A stretch of DNA of 14,523 nucleotides from JAEZAA01 sp964514485 (GTDB lineage Bacteria > Pseudomonadota > Gammaproteobacteria > Pseudomonadales > Oleiphilaceae). The notes under the pieces are model-generated. The model was not told where the DNA came from. It saw only the letters and a program-made list of their open reading frames with translations, and did not search any database. Made by a program: the position numbers and the translations under genes. Location: contig CAZEWG010000051.1 of NCBI GenBank assembly GCA_964514485.1, positions 1 through 14,523 on the forward strand, in the 5' to 3' direction. Below, piece after piece: positions 7,103-13,892 of this stretch. Within the stretch, counting starts at the first letter, position 1; every line of letters starts with the position of its first letter.

Positions 7103-7129
7103 GTATCGGCAGGAGCTGGCGAAACTTTA
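7103..7129 (-). promoter_or_regulatory. Sigma-28 (FliA) flagellar class III promoter
   Basis: On the minus strand, TAAAGTTT (7129-7122), then exactly 11 nt (7121-7111), then GCCGATAC (7110-7103). The enterobacterial FliA consensus is TAAAGTTT-N11-GCCGATAA, so 15 of 16 positions match with the right spacer. The predicted start of transcription is near 7096, giving a leader of about 24 nt before ATG 7072. The element sits directly after a strong terminator (7164-7199), as expected for an independent promoter. Confidence 0.9.
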
Positions 7130-7163
7130 ACCGGAACGACAGGGCTTGGGGTGGACTTCATGT

Positions 7164-7199
7164 CCTAAAAACCCCGGTCAGCTGACCGGGGTTTTTAGG
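7164..7199. terminator. Bidirectional intrinsic terminator
   Basis: A perfect 36-nt palindrome: CCTAAAAACCCCGGTCAG followed by its complement. The GC stem is CCCCGGTCAG-type, flanked by A5 on one side and T5 on the other, so it can work on both strands. It lies 10 nt past the stop of the minus-strand oxidoreductase and insulates the FliA promoter from that gene. Confidence 0.93.
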
Positions 7200-7208
7200 C
7201 ACTGAGGC

Positions 7209-8444
7209 TTAGCCCTCAAGCACGTCGAACGTCAGCCCGGCATGCTTCTGCAACCGGTCGAGCAGCTTGTCGCCCAGAAGGCTCGATGGCGTCCAAAAAC
7301 CGCCATCCTTATCTTGTTTAACGAGGTCCAACGCGAGACAGACGCCGGCCTGCCCCAGCATTTTGGCGGTAGAACCATAGCCGGGATCGCGGTCCCCGGT
7401 GACCTTGACGCGGATCGTCTGCCCGTCGGCGGTCTTGCCGCTAAACCGAATATCGAAGAAGCCCTTCTCCTGACTTTCCGGGCTGGGGCCTTCACCCGGC
7501 TTGGGGACCACAAACTTCTCCAGCACCCAGCGGGACGGTGGCAGGGTGGCGGCCGCCATAAACGAGCCCAGCGCCCCAACCATGCCGAGTGCCGCCATCC
7601 GTCCCTTCAGGCCGCGCCCAGTAAGAACCCCTTCGTCGTAGAGAAAGTCCTTGCCATAGGCATTGCCCGACAAAGCATTGGAGCGATGCACGATGCGGGT
7701 GTTAATGGCCGCCATCACAAAAGGTGCCGCCCAAGCCTGGAAGTCTTCGTCGTACTGGGCAAAGCGCACATCCGGCTGGCGGGAGTAAAAGGAATGGTCC
7801 GGCGGGCAAATGGCGTAGGGATTGCCCAGCTGCTTTCTCAGCTCCGCATCCTTGGCGGCTTCCTTGACCACATTCATCAGGCTGGCGACAGTGCCGCCGG
7901 AAAGACCACCCTTGGCCGCCTTGACCCGCATTTTGACCCGCTGACAGGGCTGCCCCCAACGCTGTTTGGCCTGCTGTTGCAGGAAATAGACCCCCAGGTC
8001 AGAAGGAATGGAGTCAAACCCGCAACAATGAACAATCCGGGCGCCGGAGGCTTTAGCGTCGGCCTCATATTTCTTGACCATCTGCCGGATCCATTGCACC
8101 TCGCCGGTCAGGTCACAGTAGTCGGTGCCGGTCTGGGCGCAGACCTTGACCAACGGCTCGCCGTAGAGGGCATAAGGGCCCACGGTGGAAATAACCACCC
8201 GGGTCTGGTTGCACAGCTGACGCAGGGACTGCTCGTCGCCGGCATCGGCAATCACCAGGGGCAGCTGATCCGCGCCGGCTCCCAGCGAGTCCCGTAGTTG
8301 CTCAAGCTTGGCAGTGGAACGGCCGGCAAGGGCCCATTTCAACTCCTTGCCCACCCCATACTGCTCAAACAGATAACGGACCAAAATAGCGCCGACAAAA
8401 CTGGTCGCGCCGAAAACAATCAAATCATACCGTGCTGTATTCAT
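7209..8444 (-). CDS. Saccharopine dehydrogenase-like oxidoreductase (trans-acting enoyl reductase/SCCPDH family)
   Basis: A 411-aa protein with an N-terminal Rossmann fold: YDLIVFGATSFVGAILVRYL (6-25) contains the GATSFVG nucleotide-binding loop, followed by LKWALAGRS. Later come VISTVGPYALYGEPLV, CAQTGTDYCDLTGE and HCCGFDSIPSDLGV, strong signatures of the saccharopine-dehydrogenase-like family that includes mycobacterial trans-acting enoyl reductases and animal SCCPDH. A hydrophobic patch (MVGALGSFMAAA) before PPSRWVLEKFVVPKPGEGP may give membrane contact. Length is as expected. It probably uses NAD(P)H on a lipid-type substrate, but this is inferred from relatives. It is not a lysine-pathway saccharopine dehydrogenase. 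ATG 8444 is chosen because AAGGA stands 7 nt upstream and the Rossmann strand starts at once; an in-frame start at 8483 would add 13 unneeded residues. Confidence 0.87.
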   Translation of the reverse strand: MNTARYDLIVFGATSFVGAILVRYLFEQYGVGKELKWALAGRSTAKLEQLRDSLGAGADQLPLVIADAGDEQSLRQLCNQTRVVISTVGPYALYGEPLVKVCAQTGTDYCDLTGEVQWIRQMVKKYEADAKASGARIVHCCGFDSIPSDLGVYFLQQQAKQRWGQPCQRVKMRVKAAKGGLSGGTVASLMNVVKEAAKDAELRKQLGNPYAICPPDHSFYSRQPDVRFAQYDEDFQAWAAPFVMAAINTRIVHRSNALSGNAYGKDFLYDEGVLTGRGLKGRMAALGMVGALGSFMAAATLPPSRWVLEKFVVPKPGEGPSPESQEKGFFDIRFSGKTADGQTIRVKVTGDRDPGYGSTAKMLGQAGVCLALDLVKQDKDGGFWTPSSLLGDKLLDRLQKHAGLTFDVLEG

Positions 8445-8451
8445 TTCCCTT

Positions 8452-8456
8452 TCCTT
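8452..8456 (-). promoter_or_regulatory. Ribosome binding site of the saccharopine-dehydrogenase-like gene
   Basis: AAGGA on the minus strand, 7 nt before ATG 8444. It supports this start over the in-frame one at 8483. Confidence 0.7.
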
Positions 8457-8530
8457 GACAGTTTTTGTGCACGCGGCAGCCAACCAGCTGGTGACAGCAG
8501 CTGCCTTTACGAACCAAACAATTCCTCTCG

Positions 8531-8536
8531 AATATA
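8531..8536 (-). promoter_or_regulatory. Possible -10 element for the saccharopine-dehydrogenase-like gene
   Basis: TATATT on the minus strand, about 90 nt upstream of ATG 8444 and beyond the rbgA terminator. No good TTGACA-type -35 is seen at 16-18 nt (the best nearby is TTTGCG at 15), so this is tentative. Confidence 0.3.
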
Positions 8537-8594
8537 GTGTCCCACCCTAACCGCAAACTGTTTCAATGCAAAGCGGCGATGGTGCCAGTCCCAT

Positions 8595-8616
8595 AAAAAA
8601 GGCTCCCGCGGGAGCC
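8595..8616 (-). terminator. Intrinsic terminator of the rbgA gene
   Basis: A perfect palindrome GGCTCCCGCGGGAGCC (8601-8616) followed on the minus strand by TTTTTTAT. It lies 10 nt past the GTPase stop. Confidence 0.93.
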
Positions 8617-8625
8617 TCACTAATC

Positions 8626-9480
8626 TCACTCTTCTGGTGATTGGTTTTCAAACATTTCCGGAGTTTCCAGGCTGATCCGGCCAATGGCACCGCTACGTAA
8701 CTCATTGAGCACAATTTCAGAGACCTTGTGCAGATCGGCCATCCCCCCGCGGCGCAGACAACCGCGCTGGGCGCCGATCATATCCATGGCCTCAACCGCC
8801 GAGCCCGGCACCGAGTCCAGACGGTAACGTTCGCACAGTTCTTTGGGATAGCTCTGCATCAGGAATTCCAGGGCGAACATGGCCACGTCTTCGTACTCAA
8901 AGACGGTGTCTTTGATCGCGCCCGTCACAGCCAGCCGATAGCCGCACTCCGGCGGGCTCAGCTTGGGCCAGAGAAAGCCCGGGGTATCCAGTAGCACGAT
9001 GTTGTCCGGCAGTTGAATACGCTGCTGCATTTTGGTCACGGCGGGTTCATTACCAGTCTTGGCAATCGTGCGCCCGGCCAATGTATTGATCAGGGTGGAT
9101 TTCCCCACGTTGGGAATACCCAGGATCAAGGCGCGCAGGGTACGATGCTCCATGTTCCGGTGAGCCAGCATGCCGCGACACAGAGCCAGGACTCGCTGTA
9201 CCTCGGCCGACTGCTTCTGGGTCAGCGCAATCGCCCTGACCCCCTTCTCCTGCTCCAGATATTGCAGCCAGCGGGCCGTGACCGCCGGGTCCGCCAGATC
9301 GCTCTTATTCAGGATTTTCAGCGAGGGCGTCTCACCCCGCAGACTGGCCACCAGAGGGTTTTCGCTGCTGAAGGGAATGCGCGCGTCCAGCACCTCGATC
9401 ACCAGATCCACTTGGGGCATGATCTGTTTGATTTCCTTGCGGGCCTTATGCATATGCCCGGGGAACCAGTTGATCGCCAT
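8626..9480 (-). CDS. ylqF: Ribosome biogenesis GTPase RbgA/YlqF
   Basis: A 284-aa circularly permuted GTPase of the YlqF/RbgA family. Relatives act late in 50S ribosomal subunit assembly in the cytoplasm. The motifs run in permuted order: G4 NKSD (58-61), G1 GIPNVGKST (121-129), a G2-type Thr at 149 (AVT), and G3 DTPG (165-168). The N-terminus INWFPGHMHKARKEI (3-17) is the classic RbgA opening, and VIEVLDARIPFSSENP follows. The C-terminal helical domain (about 180-284) is present, including the GGMADLHKVSEIVLNELRSG region. ATG 9480 has GAGGA at 8 nt; the in-frame start at 9513 would precede the conserved N-terminus with 11 unrelated residues. The DUF3820-like gene lies 46 nt upstream on the same strand, so the two are probably co-transcribed and end at the terminator just downstream. 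Confidence 0.93.
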   Translation of the reverse strand: MAINWFPGHMHKARKEIKQIMPQVDLVIEVLDARIPFSSENPLVASLRGETPSLKILNKSDLADPAVTARWLQYLEQEKGVRAIALTQKQSAEVQRVLALCRGMLAHRNMEHRTLRALILGIPNVGKSTLINTLAGRTIAKTGNEPAVTKMQQRIQLPDNIVLLDTPGFLWPKLSPPECGYRLAVTGAIKDTVFEYEDVAMFALEFLMQSYPKELCERYRLDSVPGSAVEAMDMIGAQRGCLRRGGMADLHKVSEIVLNELRSGAIGRISLETPEMFENQSPEE

Positions 9481-9526
9481 ACAGCCTATCCTCTTATGAT
9501 CCAAACGCTGCAACCGGTCGCCGCGG

Positions 9527-9751
9527 TCAAGCCTGGCCCGATTGCTTGAGGGGACGAATCATAGCATCCAGCCCTTCAATTTTCAGTTCCAGACACAGTT
9601 GCAACAGCATTCCCAACTCTCCCCGGGGAAACCCTTGTTTGGCAAACCACAACAGATATTCCTCGGGCAGGTCGATCAGCACCCGCCCCTGATATTTGCC
9701 GAAAGGCATTCGCCACTGGGCGAGTTTGAGCAGATCTTCTTTTGCAAACAT
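9527..9751 (-). CDS. DUF3820-type small protein
   Basis: A 74-aa protein. It carries WRMPFGKYQGRVLIDLPEEYL and WFAKQGFPRGELGMLLQL, the pattern of the DUF3820 family (small proteins annotated in Vibrio as putative quorum-sensing-regulated virulence factors). The biochemical role of the family is not established to my knowledge. There is no signal peptide; it should be cytoplasmic. ATG 9751 gives a start directly before the conserved region, but its SD is poor. GTG 9772 would add 7 residues and is not better supported. It sits upstream of rbgA in the same direction and diverges from the hybrid kinase gene, with 186 nt between their starts that must hold both promoters. Confidence 0.82.
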   Translation of the reverse strand: MFAKEDLLKLAQWRMPFGKYQGRVLIDLPEEYLLWFAKQGFPRGELGMLLQLCLELKIEGLDAMIRPLKQSGQA

Positions 9752-9937
9752 AGCAACGTCCGGGCCGACCACAGTGATTTATGGATTTATACCGCCAACA
9801 GAGCCATTGGTACACATGGCCGAATATGTGCGCCACAGCACTTAAAGCAGATCATTTCCCTGCAAAGAATGTGCGAACTAAGAAATTGAGCTATGATGAC
9901 TTACCACAGGAAGTGATAAGAATAAAAGGAAAAACAG
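9752..9937. promoter_or_regulatory. Divergent promoter region between the DUF3820-like and hybrid kinase genes
   Basis: This 186-nt interval separates two divergent starts. A possible plus-strand -10 (TATGAT, 9892-9897) lies 41 nt before the kinase GTG, without a good -35. I see no clear operator. It is AT-richer than the flanking genes, as expected for a promoter region. Confidence 0.35.
9926..9930 (+). promoter_or_regulatory. Ribosome binding site for the GTG start of the hybrid kinase
   Basis: AAGGA ends 7 nt before GTG 9938. No ATG near this position has comparable support, so it fixes the unusual start codon. Confidence 0.75.
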
Positions 9938-11794
9938 GTGCCGATCACAGAACGTCGATCCCTGGTTTTATTCATCGTATTTGTGCTGGGAACTGCTGGT
10001 TATATCTATCATCTGTTCTCTGAAGCCAAAGCCGTCATAGACCAGAACATCAACAACAAACTACTCTACGCCGCTCACGCCACGGCAGCCATTCTGGGCG
10101 ACCGCTACCACGACAATCTAGTCGACTCCAGCTCCAAAACCGAAGCCGAAGACTGGGACACAATCCAGCGCCTGACCCATTTCAATCGCAAGATGGGCCT
10201 GAGCTTCATCTACACCGTGATCAAACAGGACAACGAAGCCTACCTGATCAGCTCCAGCGCCTCCGACGAGGAGTTGGCGAGCAATACCTATGTACGCTTT
10301 TTCGACAAGTATCACGATGCCAGCCAAGCGCTTCTGGACAGTTTCGATCAGTCGGAACCGACCTGGGTGGACTACACCGATCGCTGGGGAGACTTCCGCG
10401 CCGTTTTCGTCCGTTACTATTCGCAAGACGGCACGCCTTACGTGGCCGGGGCGGAAGTGTCCCTGGACGAATACTACAGCCTGTTGCACGCCGATACCCT
10501 GCGCCACATCGGCTTGGCCATGCTGGTGTTCCTGATGCTCGCCCTGCTGGTCGGCGGCTATATCGTGCGGGCTCGGAGACATCTGGCGCAAATGCGTCAA
10601 AACCAGCAAGCCCTACGTCAGGCCAAGGAGGCCGCGGAAGCCGCCGATCGGGCCAAAAGTCAGTTTCTCGCAACCATGAGCCACGAAATCCGCACCCCCC
10701 TGAATGGCGTGCTGGGCTCCACGGAGCTGCTCCTGGATAGCCAGCCGACGGCGGAGCAGTCCAAGTTGATCCATATTATTCAGGACTGCGGTCACGCCCT
10801 TCTCTCACTGATCGAAGGCGTTCTGGACCTGTCCAAGATCGAAGCCGGCAAGCTGGAAGTTCGTCCTTCTGTCTTATCGGTGCCGGACCTGATCGCCTCA
10901 ACGGTCAGTGTCTTTCAACATAGCCTGGATCAGAAAAGCCTCGCCCTGAACCTGAACATTGCCGCTGACGTGCCCACCTGGGTCTACGCCGACGAAGGCC
11001 TGCTGCGCCAGATCCTGATCAACTTGCTGGGCAATGCCATCAAATTTACCGAGTCCGGTGCCATAGACCTCTCGGTGAGCGCTACAGCAGACCGATCCCC
11101 GCCAACCTTGACCTTCAGTATCGCCGATACCGGCATTGGCATCCCCGAAGACAAGATTCAGGAATTGTTCACCCCCTTCTTCCAGGTCGATACCTCCTTA
11201 ACCAACCCGCACCCCGGCTCAGGCCTGGGTCTGAACATCTGCCAGAGGCTCGTGGAAGCCCTGGGCGGCGAGATCAAAGCGCGACGCCGCCCGACGGGCG
11301 GCTCGATCTTCTCCTTCACCATCCCGGTGAGCGTCGCGGACACACCTGCCACACCAACCCCCGACTGGCACCTGGCGGGTCTCGTTGCGCCCGGCCTGAA
11401 GGTCTTGTTGGTGGAAGACAATCCGGTCAATCAGACCATCGCCAAGGGAATGCTCCACAAGCTGGGCATCACCCCGCTGATCGCCACGGACGGACTTGAG
11501 GCCATCAGTCAGTTCCAGCAGTTCTCCCCTGACCTGATTTTCATGGATATCAACCTGCCCAAACTGAACGGGCTGGAAGTCACTCAGAAAATCCGCACCC
11601 TGGAAACCAGCCATCGTCCGTACATCATTGCCCTCACCGCCAATGCCCTGCAAAACGATGTGGCAAGATACAAGGCGGCGGGGATCAATGATGTGTTGGT
11701 CAAGCCGATTCGGCTACGCAACCTGATCGCTGCGTTACAGGCAGGCGGTTTTTACCAGCCGCCTCAACCGGAGGCGGCAGACCCGGCTTACTAA
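9938..11794 (+). CDS. Membrane hybrid sensor histidine kinase (HisKA-HATPase-REC)
   Basis: A 618-aa protein starting at GTG with a good SD. Transmembrane helix 1 is at about 8-27. A periplasmic sensor region of about 160 residues (28-187) follows, then helix 2 (about 190-210). No clear HAMP domain is seen. A short coiled-coil-like linker (215-240, with KEAAEAADRAKSQFLA) leads straight into the HisKA box SHEIRTPLNG, with the phospho-accepting His249. The ATPase domain has the N box (INLLGNAIKF, N366), G1 (DTGIGIP, D397) and G2 (GSGLGLNICQ, from 428). A C-terminal receiver domain (486-602) has E493/D494, Asp537 (FMDINLP), Thr567 and Lys589. All catalytic residues are intact. There is no Hpt domain, so the phosphorelay must use a partner encoded elsewhere. 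The sensor segment (YTVIKQDNEAYLISSSASDEEL, 92-113) is Cache-like in feel, but its ligand is unknown. Confidence 0.93.
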   Translation: MPITERRSLVLFIVFVLGTAGYIYHLFSEAKAVIDQNINNKLLYAAHATAAILGDRYHDNLVDSSSKTEAEDWDTIQRLTHFNRKMGLSFIYTVIKQDNEAYLISSSASDEELASNTYVRFFDKYHDASQALLDSFDQSEPTWVDYTDRWGDFRAVFVRYYSQDGTPYVAGAEVSLDEYYSLLHADTLRHIGLAMLVFLMLALLVGGYIVRARRHLAQMRQNQQALRQAKEAAEAADRAKSQFLATMSHEIRTPLNGVLGSTELLLDSQPTAEQSKLIHIIQDCGHALLSLIEGVLDLSKIEAGKLEVRPSVLSVPDLIASTVSVFQHSLDQKSLALNLNIAADVPTWVYADEGLLRQILINLLGNAIKFTESGAIDLSVSATADRSPPTLTFSIADTGIGIPEDKIQELFTPFFQVDTSLTNPHPGSGLGLNICQRLVEALGGEIKARRRPTGGSIFSFTIPVSVADTPATPTPDWHLAGLVAPGLKVLLVEDNPVNQTIAKGMLHKLGITPLIATDGLEAISQFQQFSPDLIFMDINLPKLNGLEVTQKIRTLETSHRPYIIALTANALQNDVARYKAAGINDVLVKPIRLRNLIAALQAGGFYQPPQPEAADPAY

Positions 11795-11807
11795 ACGGGC
11801 AAGCCCA

Positions 11808-12623
11808 CTAAGGCACAAACGCCATCACGGACACCGGCGAGCCAGAACCATCCTGTAGTCGCAAAATGCCGATCACCACCGTGGTTCCTTTGGGGGGTAA
11901 CTGGTCCAGATTGGTCAGATTCTCGAGGATAATGCCCTGACGGGCCAACACTTGGGTGTTGGTGGCAAACGAAGTGTCCATGCCCGGGTCAGTACCATGG
12001 GTGTCGATGCCAACGCCGGCAATGTCACGCTCCTCCAACAGAAAACGGGTGGTGTCTCCGCCGATACCCGGGAAGTGCAGCCCCTGTCCGTCCTCGTTCA
12101 TAAAGGCGATGGGATCATGCCAGCGCTCCTGCCAGCCGGTGTAGAACAACACCAGAGTGCCTCGTTTAATACGACCATGACGGTGCTCCCAGGCCAGCAC
12201 ATCCGACTTATCAATCACATAGTCATCGTTATGGCGAACTTTATCCCGCACGTCGATTACGACGGCGGATCGCACCAAGGACTCTGGATCATACTGATCG
12301 ATACCGACTCCGTCGGCATGGAAACTGTTGGGCGCGTTCATATGGGTGGCGCTATGCTCGCCGATATGAAAGCTTCTCAGGTAATAGCCATCCGCTTCAA
12401 AGTCCGCCACGGGCGTGAACTCCACCGCCGGATCCCCCGGCCACAGGGGAATATTGGGAGTGATAACATGGCTGAGATCGATCACCTTGCGAAATTTGAT
12501 ATGTTGCATTCCCTTACCCTGGGCGAGACTCTGTGGAGACCCCAACGATAATAGCGCCAACACAAGCGCCGCACAGCTCCACTTCCAATACCGCCGACTT
12601 TGATAGGTAACCGTCTTGTACAT
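11808..12623 (-). CDS. Exported cyclase/kynurenine-formamidase-like family protein
   Basis: A 271-aa protein with a long signal peptide (1-35): a SRRYWKW segment, then a hydrophobic core and likely cleavage after SLA. The SRRxxK pattern makes Tat export possible. The mature part matches the cyclase family (Pfam cyclase; relatives include bacterial kynurenine formamidase KynB and isatin hydrolase): IDLSHVITPNIPLWPGDP (48-65), HIGEHSATHMNAPNSFH (86-102), GIDTHGTDPG (205-214) and ILENLTNLDQLP (232-243). The metal-site motif departs from HxGTHxDxPxH: H90 and H94 are kept, but Asp is N96 and the third His is shifted (S100/H102). The second-site His appears to be N222, while E234 is kept. Substrate unknown. 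ATG 12623 has AAGGAG at 6 nt and starts the signal peptide cleanly. The gene converges on the kinase with a 13-nt gap. Confidence 0.85.
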   Translation of the reverse strand: MYKTVTYQSRRYWKWSCAALVLALLSLGSPQSLAQGKGMQHIKFRKVIDLSHVITPNIPLWPGDPAVEFTPVADFEADGYYLRSFHIGEHSATHMNAPNSFHADGVGIDQYDPESLVRSAVVIDVRDKVRHNDDYVIDKSDVLAWEHRHGRIKRGTLVLFYTGWQERWHDPIAFMNEDGQGLHFPGIGGDTTRFLLEERDIAGVGIDTHGTDPGMDTSFATNTQVLARQGIILENLTNLDQLPPKGTTVVIGILRLQDGSGSPVSVMAFVP

Positions 12624-12629
12624 AAAAAG

Positions 12630-12635
12630 CTCCTT
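12630..12635 (-). promoter_or_regulatory. Ribosome binding site of the exported cyclase
   Basis: AAGGAG on the minus strand, 6 nt before ATG 12623. It decides that start over the in-frame ATG at 12653, which would put 10 polar residues before the signal peptide. Confidence 0.8.
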
Positions 12636-12685
12636 CTTGGTATGTTTGGTCAAAAGATAGACGACTCATTCCTATGGCTCCTGGG

Positions 12686-12703
12686 CAATTAGGTAACTAA
12701 TTG
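12686..12703. promoter_or_regulatory. Candidate operator: 18-bp inverted repeat
   Basis: CAATTAGGTAACTAATTG, two perfect 7-bp arms around GTAA, lies in the 213-nt interval between the divergent cyclase and cobT starts. AT-rich palindromes of this size are typical of dimeric repressors such as the MarR or TetR families. It starts 62 nt upstream of the cyclase ATG and precedes a TATACT (12710-12715) that could serve as a plus-strand -10. No regulator gene lies in the window. Confidence 0.5.
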
Positions 12704-12836
12704 TCACCTTATACTGCATCACCTGATCCCAAGGCTCCGGTTGTTGCCCCGGCGCTGAACCCGTCGCGGATTTCGGTTGAGAAAAGAAGTCCGCCGTGCT
12801 TATATCTGCCTCCCTTTTTATCCAGATACCTAGAAG

Positions 12837-13892
12837 ATGTCCGCGCTAACCGATTATTATTTGACCGCTCCCAGCCAAGCCTTAAAAGCCGCCCTGCAAC
12901 ACAAGATCGACCACAAGACCAAACCCCTGGGCGCGCTCGGCCAACTGGAAGAGATCGCCCTCCGCTTGGGCCTGATCCAGCAGACGCTGACTCCCTCCCT
13001 GAACCGGCCCGCGCTGGTCATCTTTGCCGCCGACCACGGACTGGCGGCCAGCGGCGTCAGCCTCTATCCACCGGAAGTCACCGCCCAGATGGTGTACAAC
13101 TTCTTAAATGGCGGCGCGGCCACCAACGTGTTCGCCCGCCAGCAGGGTTTCGCCTTGCAGGTGGTAGATGCTGGCGTCAACACCGACTTCCCCAAGGATC
13201 TGCCCATTCACCACGCCAAGCTGGGTTATGGCACCGCAAACTGTCTGCACCAGCCAGCCATGACCCGCGAGCAGGTGGTCGCCGCCCTGGAAACCGGACG
13301 CCAGATCGCCCACCAGCAGGTTGCCTGTGGCAGCAATATTCTGGCTTTTGGGGAAATGGGCATTGGCAACACCTCCGCCGCGGCTCTGATTACCCATTTA
13401 TTGACGGATATTCCACTGGCTGACTGCACCGGTCGCGGCACCGGCCTGGATGATGAGGGCCTGGCGCGTAAGCAGGCCATTCTGCAACAGGTCGTCGACC
13501 GCCTGGGAGATCAGCCCCGCGATGTGCTGACGGTGTTAAGTGAAGTGGGCGGCTTTGAAGTGGTGATGATGACCGGCGCCATGTTGGGCGCCGCCGAGAA
13601 AGGCGCGGCGGTGATCGTGGACGGTTTTATCGCCACCGCCGCCCTGCTGGCCGCCATGAAGATTGCGCCTGCGGTGCGGGACTACGTTTTCTTCGGTCAT
13701 TGCTCCCAGGAAGGTGGGCATGCCCATCTGCTGGCGTACCTGCAGGCCCGGCCCTTGCTGCAACTGGAGTTGCGACTGGGCGAAGGCAGTGGCGCGGTGC
13801 TGGCTTATTCCCTGCTTCAGGCGGCCTGTGGCTTTCTGAATGAAATGGCCTCGTTCGAAGAAGCCGGGGTGTCCAACAAGGAGCCGGGCTGA
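12837..13892 (+). CDS. cobT: Nicotinate-nucleotide--dimethylbenzimidazole phosphoribosyltransferase
   Basis: A 351-aa cytoplasmic enzyme that makes alpha-ribazole phosphate from dimethylbenzimidazole and nicotinate mononucleotide, for the lower ligand of cobalamin. Hallmarks: KTKPLGALGQLEEIA (28-41), FAADHGLAASGVS (63-75), FGEMGIGNTSAAA (171-183), TGRGTGLDDEGL (198-209), VDGFIATAALLAA (261-273) and LRLGEGSGA (312-320). E316 corresponds to the catalytic Glu317 of Salmonella CobT and E173 to Glu174. Length is that of the family. ATG 12837 is the first possible start (TAG is in frame at 12831-12833); the SD is poor, with AGAAG touching the ATG. The stop overlaps the cobS start (TGATG), so the two are translationally coupled. 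I see no cobalamin riboswitch consensus (B12 box) upstream, and cobU is not adjacent. Confidence 0.96.
   Translation: MSALTDYYLTAPSQALKAALQHKIDHKTKPLGALGQLEEIALRLGLIQQTLTPSLNRPALVIFAADHGLAASGVSLYPPEVTAQMVYNFLNGGAATNVFARQQGFALQVVDAGVNTDFPKDLPIHHAKLGYGTANCLHQPAMTREQVVAALETGRQIAHQQVACGSNILAFGEMGIGNTSAAALITHLLTDIPLADCTGRGTGLDDEGLARKQAILQQVVDRLGDQPRDVLTVLSEVGGFEVVMMTGAMLGAAEKGAAVIVDGFIATAALLAAMKIAPAVRDYVFFGHCSQEGGHAHLLAYLQARPLLQLELRLGEGSGAVLAYSLLQAACGFLNEMASFEEAGVSNKEPG

Noticed and set aside
7242..8297. A 351-codon plus-strand open frame opposite the saccharopine-dehydrogenase-like gene
   Set aside because: It is antisense to a gene with clear family motifs, and its translation is rich in His, Gly and Gln with no recognisable domain. 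It is a shadow of GC-rich codon use.
11758..11778. GC-rich hairpin GCCGCCTC / GAGGCGGC as a terminator of the hybrid kinase
   Set aside because: It lies inside the last codons of the kinase gene and no T run follows on either strand.
12653..12836. Possible cobalamin riboswitch upstream of cobT
   Set aside because: I looked for the B12-box type core and the long folded leader and did not find them. The interval before the ATG is also short for a full riboswitch plus divergent promoters.
12701..13423. A 240-codon plus-strand frame overlapping the start of cobT in another frame
   Set aside because: cobT in this region is unmistakable by motif. The overlapping frame is Pro/Arg-rich noise.
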